From contig NC_089496.1 of NCBI RefSeq assembly GCF_036850765.1, positions 101,394,267 to 101,458,266 on the forward strand: 64,000 nucleotides of DNA, written 5' to 3'. This stretch comes from Saccopteryx bilineata (taxonomy: Eukaryota; Chordata; Mammalia; Chiroptera; Emballonuridae). The notes below the pieces were generated by a model, which saw nothing but the letters and a program-made list of their open reading frames with translations, did no database searches and was not told where the DNA came from. This document shows, one piece after another, positions 34,231 through 44,195 of this stretch. Position numbers and translations under genes: made by a program. How positions within the stretch are numbered: position 1 is the first letter of the stretch; the number at the start of each line of letters is the position of its first letter.

Positions 34231-34422
34231 AATTTAAAAATGCAGACCAGCTCACTATTGTTTAGGTTAAGCAATTGGTCAAAATCATTAAAGCAATTAA
34301 ACAAATTATTTCCAGTAATAAATAGCCTAATCAAGTTAATGTATGTTACCCATTTAGGTCATTGAATTCTGATTTACAGCAGATCTATCTTGAATGTCTT
34401 TTATTAAAAACACCTAATATGG

Positions 34423-34790
34423 GCCCTGGCCGGTTGGCTCAGTGGTAGAGCGTCGGCCTGGCGTGCAGAGGTCCCGGGTTCGATTCCCGGGCAGGGCACA
34501 CAGGAGAAGCGCCCATCTGCTTCTCCACCCCTCCCCCTCTCCTTCCTCTCTGTCTCTCTCTTCCCCTCCCGCAGCTGAGGCTCCATTGGAGCAAAGATGG
34601 CCCGGGCGCTGGGGATGGCTCCTTGGCCTCTGCCCCAGGTGCTAGAGTGGCTCTGGTCGCAACAGAGTGACGCCCCGGAGGGGCAGAGCATCGCCCCTGG
34701 TGGGCGTGCTGGGTGGATCCTGGTCGGGCGCATGCGGGAGTCTGTCTGACTGTCTCTCCCCATTTCCAGCTTCAGAAAAATACAAACAAA
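34423..34790 (+). mobile_element. tRNA-derived SINE type A
   Basis: Head gccctggccggttggctcag with complete A and B boxes, single 'gaggggcagagcatcgcccc' block, and an (AAAC)n tail. Target repeats 'cacctaatatggg' and 'aaacctaatatggg' flank it. Confidence 0.92.
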
Positions 34791-34948
34791 CAAACAAACA
34801 AAAACCTAATATGGGACATGAAATGATGAGTTAGCTCTAATTGATTTGAATTTAATGAATACTCAAATACAGGTGAAGAATGCACATGCCGACTACAACA
34901 GCAAAAATGAATCTTAGCTTATGACATTATTTTTTTGTTTGTTTTTAG

Positions 34949-35036
34949 CTACAATTTAGAAAACAGTATATGGAATGTAGGAACTCTGTCCAGGGGACCA
35001 CTCCAGAGATATGGACACTCTCTTGCTTTATATCAG
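34949..35036 (+). CDS. ATRNL1: ATRNL1 internal exon, kelch region
   Basis: The exon is 88 nt, with gtttttag before and gtatgg after. The first base completes the Asn codon from 31247, and the exon ends on a codon boundary after Gln. It encodes YNLENSIWNVGTLSRGPLQR followed by YGHSLALYQ. 'Y-N-L...S-I-W' closes the first kelch blade and 'R-Y-G-H-S-L-A-L-Y' opens the second. The short length and symmetrical position between two other kelch exons fit the attractin gene plan. Confidence 0.95.
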
Positions 35037-35284
35037 GTATGGATCCTGCATTTTAAATGGAGTTATTTGAGTTCACCTTGGAGGAAATAACACTAGCTCT
35101 CAGATTTATTTCAAACACCCCGTGAGAACAGTAGAGCATATCGATCACTGTAACTTGAGATGTCACAGACTCAATCCTATTTTATTTTAGTAAAATAATA
35201 GATTTTACTATAATCCCTATTGAACAAGAGAAGAAATAAAGATGGAATTTTTGTCCAGGGCCTTATTCCTAGTCATCAAGTCAC

Positions 35285-35841
35285 TTTTATTTTTAATTGT
35301 GGTAAAAATACACATCACGTAAAATTTACCATTTAAACCGGTTTTAGGTTTGAGTTCAATGGCATTAAGTACGTACAATTAAACTGTTGTACAACCATGA
35401 CCACCTGCAGACCTTTGTTCATCTGAAAGCTGAAACTTATACCCATTAAACAACAACTCCCCACCCCCATCTTCCTAGACCCTGGTAACCCTCATTCTCC
35501 TTTCTGCCTCTGTGACTTTGACCACTCTGGACACCTCGTATAAGTGGACTCATACAGTATTCGTCCTTAAATGACTGGTTTCTTTCACTTAGTACAATGT
35601 CCCCAAGGTTTATCCATGTCAGAGCATATGTCAGAATTTCCTTCCTTTTTAAGCCTTGGTAAATAGTCGGTAGTATGTATTGACCACATTCTGTTGATTT
35701 ATTTCTCCATTGACAAGTGCTTGGGTTGCTGTTGCCTTTTTAGCTCTCATGAATAATGCTGCTGTGGATTTGGGTTGGACAGACACACCTGCTGCTGTCC
35801 CTACTTTCAGTTATTTGGATAGATGAGTGTGAAGTGGTATC
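35285..35841 (-). repeat. Old LINE-1, antisense
   Basis: 'gtggtaaaaatacacatcacg' through 'aaacaacaactccccacccc' and 'cttagtacaatgtccccaagg' is an antisense old mammalian LINE-1. It continues at 36334 after the LTR and LINE-1 insertions. Confidence 0.75.
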
Positions 35842-36151
35842 TGTAAGAATCCATGGGAGTCCGAAAGACCAGAGTAACAGGCTTTATTGAAAGGAAGAAA
35901 GGAACCCTGCCGGGCACTTCTCGGGGAGAAGAGCACCAGTACAAGCTAGGGGGACAAATTATATGGGGTCAAGAAGAATTTCGAGCATGTGGGTGTTGAA
36001 TCAAAAGTCCTGGTATGTCCTGAGCCCCTCCTAGGGGCGGTTTGTCAGCTTTTTGGAATTCCTCTGTCTCAGGGGCAATAGTCCAGTAAAGGTGAGGTCT
36101 GACAGATAAGTGGAACATCAAGAGGGCAGTTTGGAATACACATATCTATCA
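35842..36151 (-). mobile_element. Solo endogenous-retrovirus LTR
   Basis: The element runs from TG (35842) to CA (36151), 310 bp, and is flanked by a 5-bp duplication GTATC (35837-35841 and 36152-36156). On the minus strand it shows a TATA-like catataatt near 35963 and the signal aataaa at about 35888, ~75 bp apart, as in a gammaretrovirus-like promoter/R region. No gag, pol or env sequence adjoins it, so this is a recombined solo LTR. Class assignment (ERV1-like) is tentative. Confidence 0.75.
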
Positions 36152-36160
36152 GTATCTCAC

Positions 36161-36333
36161 TTTTTTTTATTTAATTAATTGTGTTTACGTAGATTCTAGG
36201 GTCACCCCGAATGCCTCCCCCCTCCCCCCATTCCCCTCAACATCTCCCTTTCCCCCTTCCCTAGAGCCCTCCCCCCTCCCTTCAGGTTTATCCCATCCTG
36301 TCATCCCCTTTCCCTCTGTCCTCTTTTCCTCTG
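36161..36333 (-). mobile_element. Bat LINE-1 3' end inserted next to the LTR
   Basis: A T-run followed by 'taattgtgtttacgtagattc' and C-rich text is an antisense LINE-1 3' end. The target repeat gtatctcac occurs at 36152-36160 and again at 36334-36342. Confidence 0.7.
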
Positions 36334-37330
36334 GTATCTCACTGGTTTTGAATTTGCATTTCCTTAAAGACCAGTGATGTTGAATTCTTTTCAAGTGCTA
36401 TTTGGCTATTTGTATGCCTTCCCTGGGGAAATATATATTCAAGTTCTATGCCCACTTTAAAAATTGAGTTGTTTGTTTCTTTGTTTTTTGTAGAATTGTA
36501 AGAATTCTTTATGTATTCTGGATATTAACCTCTAGTTGGATATATGATTTCCAAGTATTTTCTCCCATTCTATGAGCTGTTTTGTCATTGTTGACAGTGT
36601 TCTTTGATGCACAAAAGTTTTTCATTTTGACATAGTCCAGTTTTTGTTTTTTCTTTTGTTAACCTGTGCTTCCAGTGTCATACCCAAGAAGTCATGGCCA
36701 AATCTAACGTCTTGAGCCATTTCCTTATGTTAACTTTTAAGAATTTCAAAGTATTCTTGTTTTTAGGTCTTTAATTGATTTCAAGTAAGTTTTTATTCAT
36801 GGTATATGATAAAGGCCCAATATCAATCTTTTACACATAGATACTCAGTTTTCCGAAGAATCATTTGTTGAAAAAACTGTATTTTCCCATTGAATGGGAA
36901 CCCTTTTTGAAAATCATTTGGCTCTATATGTGAGATTGATTTCTAAGTTCTCTCTTCCTTTGATATACCACTGTTTGTAAGCTAGTACCACACTATTTTG
37001 ATTATATTAGCTTTGTAGTAAGTGTTGATATGAGGATGTGTGAGACCTTCAATTTTGGTATTGTTTTTCAAGTTTGTTTTTCCTTTTCAGGGTCCCTTTA
37101 GATTCCATATAAATTTTAGGATAGATTATCTATTTTGACAAATATATTATTAGGATATTGATAGGGATTGCAGTGTAATCAGTTACTTTTATGTACTTGT
37201 AGGATTCATGAATTTAGCATGGTTTAAATGGCAGGCTATGTAACAGGTTTTTATTTTGAGTCAAAAAATTTATGTGTTTTGTTATCTGTGACTAGACCCT
37301 TCAAATCAGAATTTATATATTTTTTGTGCT
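36334..37330 (-). repeat. Old LINE-1, antisense, continued
   Basis: 'ggttttgaatttgcatttcc', 'ctttgatgcacaaaagttttt' and 'agctagtaccacactattttg' continue the antisense LINE-1 from 35841. Confidence 0.8.
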
Positions 37331-37506
37331 TAAGAAAATGTGGAACTACAGGAACAATGTAAAGAACATACTACCACTTTTTGTCCCTATGAGTGTTTTA
37401 AAAATGAAATACAAATCTCTGTGTATAGATGTATATATATGTTTTAGTTTTGTTTTTTTTTATTTCATTTTTTGTGCAAATGAGAGCAAAATTTATTTAT
37501 TTATTA

Positions 37507-37870
37507 TTTTTCCAAGTGAGAGGAGGGGAGATAGACAAACTTCCACATGCACCCGGACTGGAATCCACCTGGCAACCTCAGTCTGGGGCTGATGCTCTGT
37601 CTATCTGGGGCCTTGCGCGTAACTGAGCTACTTTTAACACCTGAGGCAGAGGCTCCATGGAGCCATCCTTAATACCCGCGGCTAGTGCGTTTGAACCAAT
37701 TGTGCCATGACTGCAGGAGAGGGAGAGAAAGAGAGAGAGAAAGAGAGTGAGAAGGGGGAGTCAGGTGGAGAAGCAGATGGTTACTTCTCCTGTGTGCCAT
37801 GACTAGGACTTGAACCCGGAACATCCACATATCGGGCTGGCTCTCTACCATTGAGCCAACTGACCAGAGC
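37507..37870 (-). mobile_element. tRNA-derived SINE type A, older copy
   Basis: 'ccaagtgagaggaggggag', 'gatgctctgtctatctgggg', and a head ending 'caactgaccagagc'. Diverged. Reads on the minus strand. Confidence 0.8.
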
Positions 37871-39055
37871 CATTTGGGTTATTTCTACCTTACAGTTCTT
37901 ATGACTAATGCTGCTATGAACATTTATGTATAAGATTTTGTGAGGACACATACTTTCATGTTCTCTTGAGTGTCTATGTAGGATTGGAATTACAGGGTCA
38001 AATGGTAATTCTATATTTAATTTTTGAAAGAACTGCTGCTGCTCTCCAAATTGGTTATGCCATTTTGCATTCCTTCCGGCCATGTATAAATGCTCCCATT
38101 TCAACAGATCCTCGCCAGCTCTCATTAGAGTCTGTCTTTTTGATTATGCCCTCCCAGTGGGTGTGAAGTGATATCTCATTGTGTTTTGATTGTATTCCCT
38201 GTTGATTAATGATGTTGAGCATTTTTCATGTGCTTATTGAATATCTGTATTTTCTTTGGAGAAATGTCTATTTAAGTCCCTTGTCCATTTTTAAATTGGT
38301 TTATTTATCTTTTTATTATTGAGATGTACAGAGATCTTTATGTATTATAGACACAAGTCCCTTATGATTTGCAAATATTTTCTCCCATTCTCTGAGCTTT
38401 TATTTTCTTGATAGTGTCTTTTGAAGCATAGTTTTCTTTTTTTAAAATTTTGATGAAATCCAATATTTTTTTCTTTTGATGTTTCTGGTTATGGTGTTAT
38501 ATCTAAAAATCCATTACCAAATCCAAAGGCATGAAGATCTACCTCATGTTTTCTTTTGAGAGTTTTATAGTTTTATAGTTAGGTCTTTGATTTATTTTGA
38601 GTTAAATTGTATATATACGGTGTGTAGTAAAAGTTCAAAGTTCATTTTTTTTTGCATGTCACTATGTCACTATTCAGTCCTCTTAGCTCCTTAGTTGGAG
38701 GGAGTATCTTTCTCCATTGAATGGTCTTGGCACTACTGTCAAGTATCAGTTGGCTATAGATGTTTGGGTTTATTTCTAGACTCTCAGTCCTATTGATTTA
38801 TGTGTCTGTCTTTATCCCAGTAGCACACTGTCTTGTATTTTTTTAGTATCAGTTGTTACTTTTCCTCTTTTATTTCTGCTTTTATTTCTTTGGGTCCTCT
38901 CTATTTTCTTGATGAGTCTGGTTAAAAGTTTGTCAATCTTGTTTATCTTTTCAAGGAACCTGCTCTTGGTTTCATTGATCTTTTGTATTTTTTACTCTAT
39001 TTTATTTATTTCTGCTCTGATCATTTTTAAAGCATAGACTTTCCCCCTTTCCTTG
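37871..39055 (-). repeat. Second antisense LINE-1 copy
   Basis: 'ctatgtaggattggaattac', 'tgatgttgagcatttttcatg' and 'ttgatagtgtcttttgaagc' cover again the part of LINE-1 seen at 36334-37300. The sequence extends further to 'tttatcttttcaaggaacc' (about 38942). Confidence 0.75.
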
Positions 39056-39188
39056 TAATAAAGCATTAATTTCCATTACTCATGTGTTCCTCTTTAACAT
39101 TTTACAAATAAGAACTGTGTCTTATGCATGTTTTGAGAGATTACTAAAATTTAATATTTAAATTTAACCTTCATTTTATAATTTAAAA

Positions 39189-39450
39189 AAACTATTGATT
39201 TTAGTGGGATAGGAGTTATGGGGAGAAGAGGGAGAGAGGGGGGGGAAGAGAGAAAGGGAGAGACACACATTGGTTTGTTGTTCCACTTATTCATACATTT
39301 ATTGGAGCTCCAGTGGCGCAATCGGTTAGCGCGCGGTACTTATACATTTACTGCTTGATTCTTGTATATGCATGCCTTGACCAGGGATGAAACCCACAAC
39401 CTTGGTGTATCAGGATGACGCTCTATCCAACAGAGCTACCTGCCAAGGCC
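39189..39450 (-). mobile_element. VES-like short tRNA SINE (type D), interrupted
   Basis: Purine-rich tail, 'ttggtttgttgttccacttattc', then 'tgcttgattcttgtatatgc' and a head ending 'agctacctgccaaggcc'. A tRNA fragment (39307-39344) is inserted in its middle. Confidence 0.85.
39307..39344 (+). pseudogene. 5' half of tRNA-Ile(UAU), retroposed into a SINE
   Basis: The 38 bases from gctccagtggcgcaatcggt to gcggtacttata match the 5' half of vertebrate tRNA-Ile(UAU), ending at or just after the anticodon. The 3' half is absent. The host SINE text resumes at once and 'atacattta(t/c)tg' appears on both sides, a likely target duplication. Not a functional tRNA gene. There is no B box. Confidence 0.88.
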
Positions 39451-39527
39451 TATCCTTTATTTTAAATTAATATATATTGCTAAGAAATACCTGTTTTGTT
39501 TATTAATATATGTTTTTTAATTTACAG

Positions 39528-39783
39528 GATAACATCTTTATGTATGGAGGCAGAATTGAAACGAATGATGGCAATGTCACAGATGAATTGTGGATTTTTA
39601 ACATACAGAGTCAGTCATGGAGTACAAAAACCCCCACTGTCCTTGGCCATGGTCAGCAGTATGCTGTGGAGGGACATTCAGCACATATCATGGAGTTGGA
39701 CAGTAGAGATGTTGTCATGATCATAATATTTGGATACTCTGCGATATACGGGTATACAAACAGCATACAGGAATACCATATCT
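39528..39783 (+). CDS. ATRNL1: ATRNL1 internal exon, kelch repeats 2-3
   Basis: The exon is 256 nt, with tttacag before and gtgagt after. It begins on a codon boundary and ends on the first base of a Ser codon completed at 58544. It encodes DNIFMYGGRIETNDGNVTDE, LWIFNIQSQSWSTKT, YAVEGHSAHIMELDSRDVVM and IIIFGYSAIYGYTNSIQEYH. The Gly-Gly pair with a following Trp ('N-I-F-M-Y-G-G...L-W-I-F-N') is kelch blade 2, and 'G-H-S-A-H...I-I-F-G-Y' is blade 3. NVT is an N-glycosylation sequon. This is the longest exon in the window and is fully open. Confidence 0.97.
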
Positions 39784-41256
39784 GTGAGTTATTTTGAAAA
39801 TGTAACTTTATTAGTTGAGAATGTTTTTGTCTTTAATAAAATCTTTATATGAATTTAGTCAAAATGGTTAATTATTTGAAATGAGAATTGTAGGCCAAGA
39901 ATTAATACTACTTAATTCAAGTTTTTTTATTTTGTGTTAGATTTTTTTTGTTAATATTTAATTATATTTTCATAGCCACATGTGGGGAAATGTTACATAG
40001 AAGGTGTGTAAGTCACATTTTCCAAGAATTGAGAATATGTTTAAATATGTGAAATTCCAATAGGTGGTGCCATTTCTTTGGATTTTACTCATGGACCAAG
40101 GGCTAAAACTAACCTGATCTCTTTACGATGCATTCCATGATTTAAGGATTATTTTTACTTTCAGGATTCTGTTCCTAATCTTACTGCACTATCTCTATGA
40201 GTGTATTCCTTTTTTAAAGGAGGCTTCTCAGGGTTAGTCTGTTGGCTTCCATAGGAGATTATTACCTGGCATGTGAAGGTGCTGGGGCAGTCTGCATATG
40301 ACTTTCGGTGCTATACCCTTAAATACTCTTCATGGTTTTTCTTGTACTTCATTAAAAAAAAATCCTGTCTGAAAGTTTCAAACAGTTGTAAAAGTTTTAA
40401 AAAAATTTGTCCACAAATGTCCTAGATTCACTACTTAGATTGAAGACCATATTCCATTTCTGGCTCTGTCCAGAACTCAAGTTGTTGCTCTTTTGTGTTT
40501 ATAGACAGCTACAGTGTATGGCGTACAACTAATTTGAGTCCTTGTGCAGTCTTAATGAGAAAGCTCATTTGCAGTTCACCGTAAGCATTAACAAGAGAGT
40601 GCTTGTGTGCCCAGGGGAAGACTCCCTTTCTGAGTACTCCGCTGTCTCCCTTGAAGTCCTTTCATTGATCTGTTTCCTTCTCCAGTCCCCGTGCAGCTGG
40701 GCTGAAAGTGGGATATGCATTCTCCTTACTTCTTACTGCCATTTGCACTCTATTTTCACGCCTTCCTCCTTTGACTCGCTCAGCTTTGAATCTTACGTCG
40801 TTAGACTGACTATACCACCCGTTTCTTCCCTTCTTGTTTCTGGTTGCTCCTCAGATCACTGTGTTTTATTTCTTAAAGGAAATAATTTCTGGCTCACTAT
40901 CACTCCATCCCATGTATATTAACCACACACACATATATGTATATATATCTGTGTATATAATATTAATATGTTTTCAGTATCCACTTATATAATTCCTCCA
41001 ATACTTGGCCTCTCAACTTTTTTGACTTCTCTTCCAAAAATCTTGTTTTTCACCTTACCTGAGTAACTCTTGTCCATTGTCAGACCTGCAATGAAATTCC
41101 ACGATTTTCGTTTCAAATATCTTTCTCACCGATTATTCCAGCTTACTCCTTCTAGTACCCAAACTCTGGTAATTCTTTAACTTTACCAGAACATTCAGTT
41201 TATTGAGACCCCTTTCAGTTTTTCACTCTCTCTTGCTCTCCCTTGTCCATACTTCT

Positions 41257-41654
41257 TTTTTTTTTTTTTTTCATTTTTCTGAAGCTGGAAACAGGGAGAG
41301 ACAGTCAGACAGACTCCCGCATGCGCCCGACTGGGATCCACCCGGCACGCCCACCATGGGGCGACGCTCTGCCCACCAGGGGGCGATGCTCTGCCCATCC
41401 TGGGCGTCGCCATGTTGCGACCAGAGCCACTCTAGTGCCTGAGGCAGAGGCCACAGAGCCATCCCCAGCGCCCGGGCCATCTTTGCTCCAATGGAGCCTT
41501 GGCTGCAGGAGGAGAAGAGAGAGACAGAGAGGAAAGCGTGGCGGAGGGGTGGAGAAGCAAATGGGCGCTTCTCCTGTGTGCCCTGGCCGGGAATCGAACC
41601 CGGGTCCTCCACATGCTAGGCCGACGCTCTACCGCTGAGCCAACCGGCCAGGGC
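41257..41654 (-). mobile_element. tRNA-derived SINE type A, duplicated-block subfamily
   Basis: Poly-T left and head ending ccggccagggc at 41654. A perfect 16-bp target duplication ccttgtccatacttct flanks it (41241-41256 and 41655-41670). It has two tandem 'gcg(a/g)(c/t)gctctgcccac' blocks. Confidence 0.96.
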
Positions 41655-41720
41655 CCTTGTCCATACTTCTAAACTTACCAGGCTTTAAGTTCATAATCCC
41701 CAGTCTCTTCTCCAACTCTT

Positions 41721-42084
41721 TTTTGTATTTTTCTGTGGTTGGAAATGGGGAGGCAGTCAGACAGACTCCCACATGTGCCCAACTGGGATTCACCCGGCAA
41801 GCCCACCAGGGGGCGATGCTCTGCCCATCTGGGGCATTGCTCTGTTGCATCCAGAGCCATTCTAGCGCCTGAGGCAGAGGCCACAGAGCCATCCTCAGCG
41901 CCCGGGCCAACTTTGCTCCAATGGGGCCTTGGCTGCGGGAGGGGAAGAGAGAGACAGAGAGGAAGGAGAGGGGGAGGGGTGGAGAAGCAGATAGGCACTT
42001 CTTCTGTGTGCCCTGGCCGGGAATTGAACCCGGCACTCCTGCACACCAGGCTGACGCTCTACTACTGAGCCAACTGGCCAGGGC
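41721..42084 (-). mobile_element. tRNA-derived SINE type A
   Basis: Left tail 'ttttgtatttttctg' and head ending 'caactggccagggc'. Target repeats tctccaactctt / tttccaactctt. It lies 66 bp from the previous SINE in the same orientation and has a single internal block. Confidence 0.93.
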
Positions 42085-42554
42085 CCTCTTTTCCAACTCT
42101 TCATCATGACGATTTCATACATTTTCTCTTTCTTCAAACTTCTAACATTCCCTTTATTATAATTCTCAGCTGATGCCATTCCTTATTATTTTACCGAGAA
42201 AATAGAAGCAATCTGAAGAGAATTCCTACTGATGGGAACATTTTGGAGTATAGTAGTAATAAGCAGTGCTACATACATTGCATAAGCCTGCTTCTGTGCT
42301 TTATTGTAACAAACTCACGATAGCTTGGAAGCTAGGGTGGTGTCATTCTGATTTTTCAGGGGAGCCCAACAGTTGTTTAAGTAAGAGTTAAGTTACACAT
42401 GTTCTAGGTAGAAAGATTTTATTTAATTTTGTCATTGATTTTAGTTATATAATTTCAGGGAATGTTGTAGGTCTTTCCATAGTTTGTCATTTATTGAGAG
42501 TTTCTTTGTGGTTTACTTTTTATGAATATTCTTTAAACACTTGAAAAGGAGACA

Positions 42555-43120
42555 AATCCTATAATGTTAAGGTATAGTATCTGAGATGTATATATATGTG
42601 TGTGTGTGTGTATAAATTTTTTATATCAAATCTACTTTATTCATTATACTGCTCAGTTCTTCTATTCTTTATTTATTCTTTTATTTTTTTTGTACTGGGT
42701 CTGTCATGCTCTGAAAGTTAAAGTCTAAAAATGTTAGCGTATTTTTGCCTATTTCTCCTTGTATATTATGAAATTTATGCTTTATGGAAGTTATGGGTAT
42801 GCGTATTCTTTATTTTCATCTTTATTGTGAATTGTTTCTTTTAATGTCATGAAGTGCTTTGCTTGTTTAATGTTCTTTTACCTGATTTCTGTCTTGTCTG
42901 TTACCAGTGTTATCACTCTTGTTTTTTAATTCATTTAGTTTTGAGGGAAGGGGTCAGTCCTTCCTGATCTACTTGTGCCTTCTCCTTATTGTTAACCTTT
43001 CCGAATAACTGCATTTTAAATGTATTTCTTGGGTTAGTTGGATTTTGTCTGTGAGCCCATCTGGTTTTTGCACATTTTCGTTATAAGTTTTATAGTTTTA
43101 GTAGTCACTCTGTTGTCCCT
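42555..43120 (-). repeat. Old LINE-1, antisense
   Basis: 'tatgctttatggaagttatggg', 'tttacctgatttctgtcttg' and 'accagtgttatcactcttg' resemble antisense LINE-1 ORF2/3' text. A short (TG)n lies at about 42597. Confidence 0.5.
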
Positions 43121-43497
43121 TTTTTCTTTTTCTTTTTTTTTTTTTCTGAAGCTGGAAACGGGGGAGAGACAGACAGACAGACTCCCGCATGCGCCCGACC
43201 GGGATCCACCCAGCATGCCCACCGTGGGGCGACGCTCTGCCCCTCCGGGGCATCACTGTGCTGCGACCAGGGCCACTCTAGCGCCTGGGGCAGAGGCCAA
43301 GGAGCCATCCTCAGTGCGTCCGGGCCATCTTTGCTCCAATGGAGCCTTGGCTGTGGGAGGGGAAGAGAGAGACAGAGAGGAAGGAGGGGGGGTGGAGAAG
43401 CAAATGGGCGCTTCTCCTATGTGCCCTGGCTGGGAATCGAACCCGGGTCCCCCACACGCCAGGCCAACGCTCTACCGCTGAGCCAACCGGCCAGGGC
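43121..43497 (-). mobile_element. tRNA-derived SINE type A
   Basis: T-rich tail left and head ending ccggccagggc. Target duplication ctctgttgtccc (from 43108 and from 43498). Single internal block. Confidence 0.93.
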
Positions 43498-44004
43498 CTC
43501 TGTTGTCCCCTTTAAAAAGGTTGTGTGCCTTCTCCTGTTCAGAGGAGGGTGAGCCCACCTCTTGGTGGAATGAGTGTGGCGATTGGGAGGTGACACTTCT
43601 TCCGGACCCCTTGTTTCGCAACTTCCTTTCCGCAATCTTGGGCTTCCTCCCTCTGGCTCTTGTTTTACTTGCTTTGGGCACATTCTTACCTGATTTGGAG
43701 TTTGTGGGTTTTCTCATTCCCAGTTTCTCTGGAAATTTAATTTTCTTTTTCTTTCACTCTCCCCACCTATGTTTTCCTTGTTGTTTATACGTCTTCCCTG
43801 GGTGAATGATTCAGAATCACCATGCTTATACTTGAACCATGGACTTTGACTCTTAGAGTTTTAAAATGAATACTTCACTAAGTCTAAAGTTAACAAATAC
43901 TCTTGATCAGGCTCCAGTTTACGGGATTCTGTTTTCCATGGCCTGGATGCACCTTGTTCTGTTTTAAACACATTTGACATTGTTACCAGTATTTTATACT
44001 AAGG

Positions 44005-44195
44005 GTCAGCAGTCTTTTCTGTACAGGGCCAGATAGCAAAGATTTTAGGCTTCGTGTCCCATGTGGTCTCTGTCACAGCTAGTCAATGCTGCCATTGTGT
44101 CGTGAAAACAGCCACAGATAATACATAAACCAGTGGGCATGTCTGTATTCTGGGTTTTGCCCTTGTGTCTTATTTGCCTAGTCCAGCTCTAGAGA
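44005..44195 (+). mobile_element. Old Charlie-type hAT MITE
   Basis: 'gggtcagcagtcttttctg', 'cagggccagatagcaaag' and 'gtctctgtcacagctagtc' belong to the same family as 25360-25575 and 52240-52460. Confidence 0.6.

Larger units (their letters stand above)
31248..34948 (+). other. ATRNL1: ATRNL1 intron
   Basis: It starts gtaagt and ends tttgtttttag. It holds a palindromic old repeat (32039-32216), two SINEs (32379-32755, 34423-34790), a microsatellite (33277-33346) and a LINE-1 3' piece (33880-34230). 31260-32030, 32760-33270 and 33350-33860 showed nothing assignable. The 102-codon minus frame at 31758-32066 has no recognisable family. Confidence 0.8.
35037..39527 (+). other. ATRNL1: ATRNL1 intron, mostly old antisense LINE-1
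   Basis: It starts gtatgg and ends tttacag. Contents are listed separately. 39060-39188 and 39451-39520 showed nothing assignable. Confidence 0.8.

Noticed and set aside
34423..34500. tRNA-like sequence with A and B boxes (also in every other SINE head)
   Set aside because: These are SINE heads followed by SINE body and target duplications. They do not fold as complete, separate tRNA genes.
35842..36151. Part of a full endogenous retrovirus
   Set aside because: No internal region and no second LTR. Both flanks are the same 5-bp duplication, so it is a solo LTR.
40542..40922. 126-codon + frame
   Set aside because: No motif, composition like the intron, and no exon borders compatible with the ATRNL1 phases.
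41243..42179. Cluster of frames above 100 codons on both strands
   Set aside because: All come from two adjacent SINEs read in several frames.
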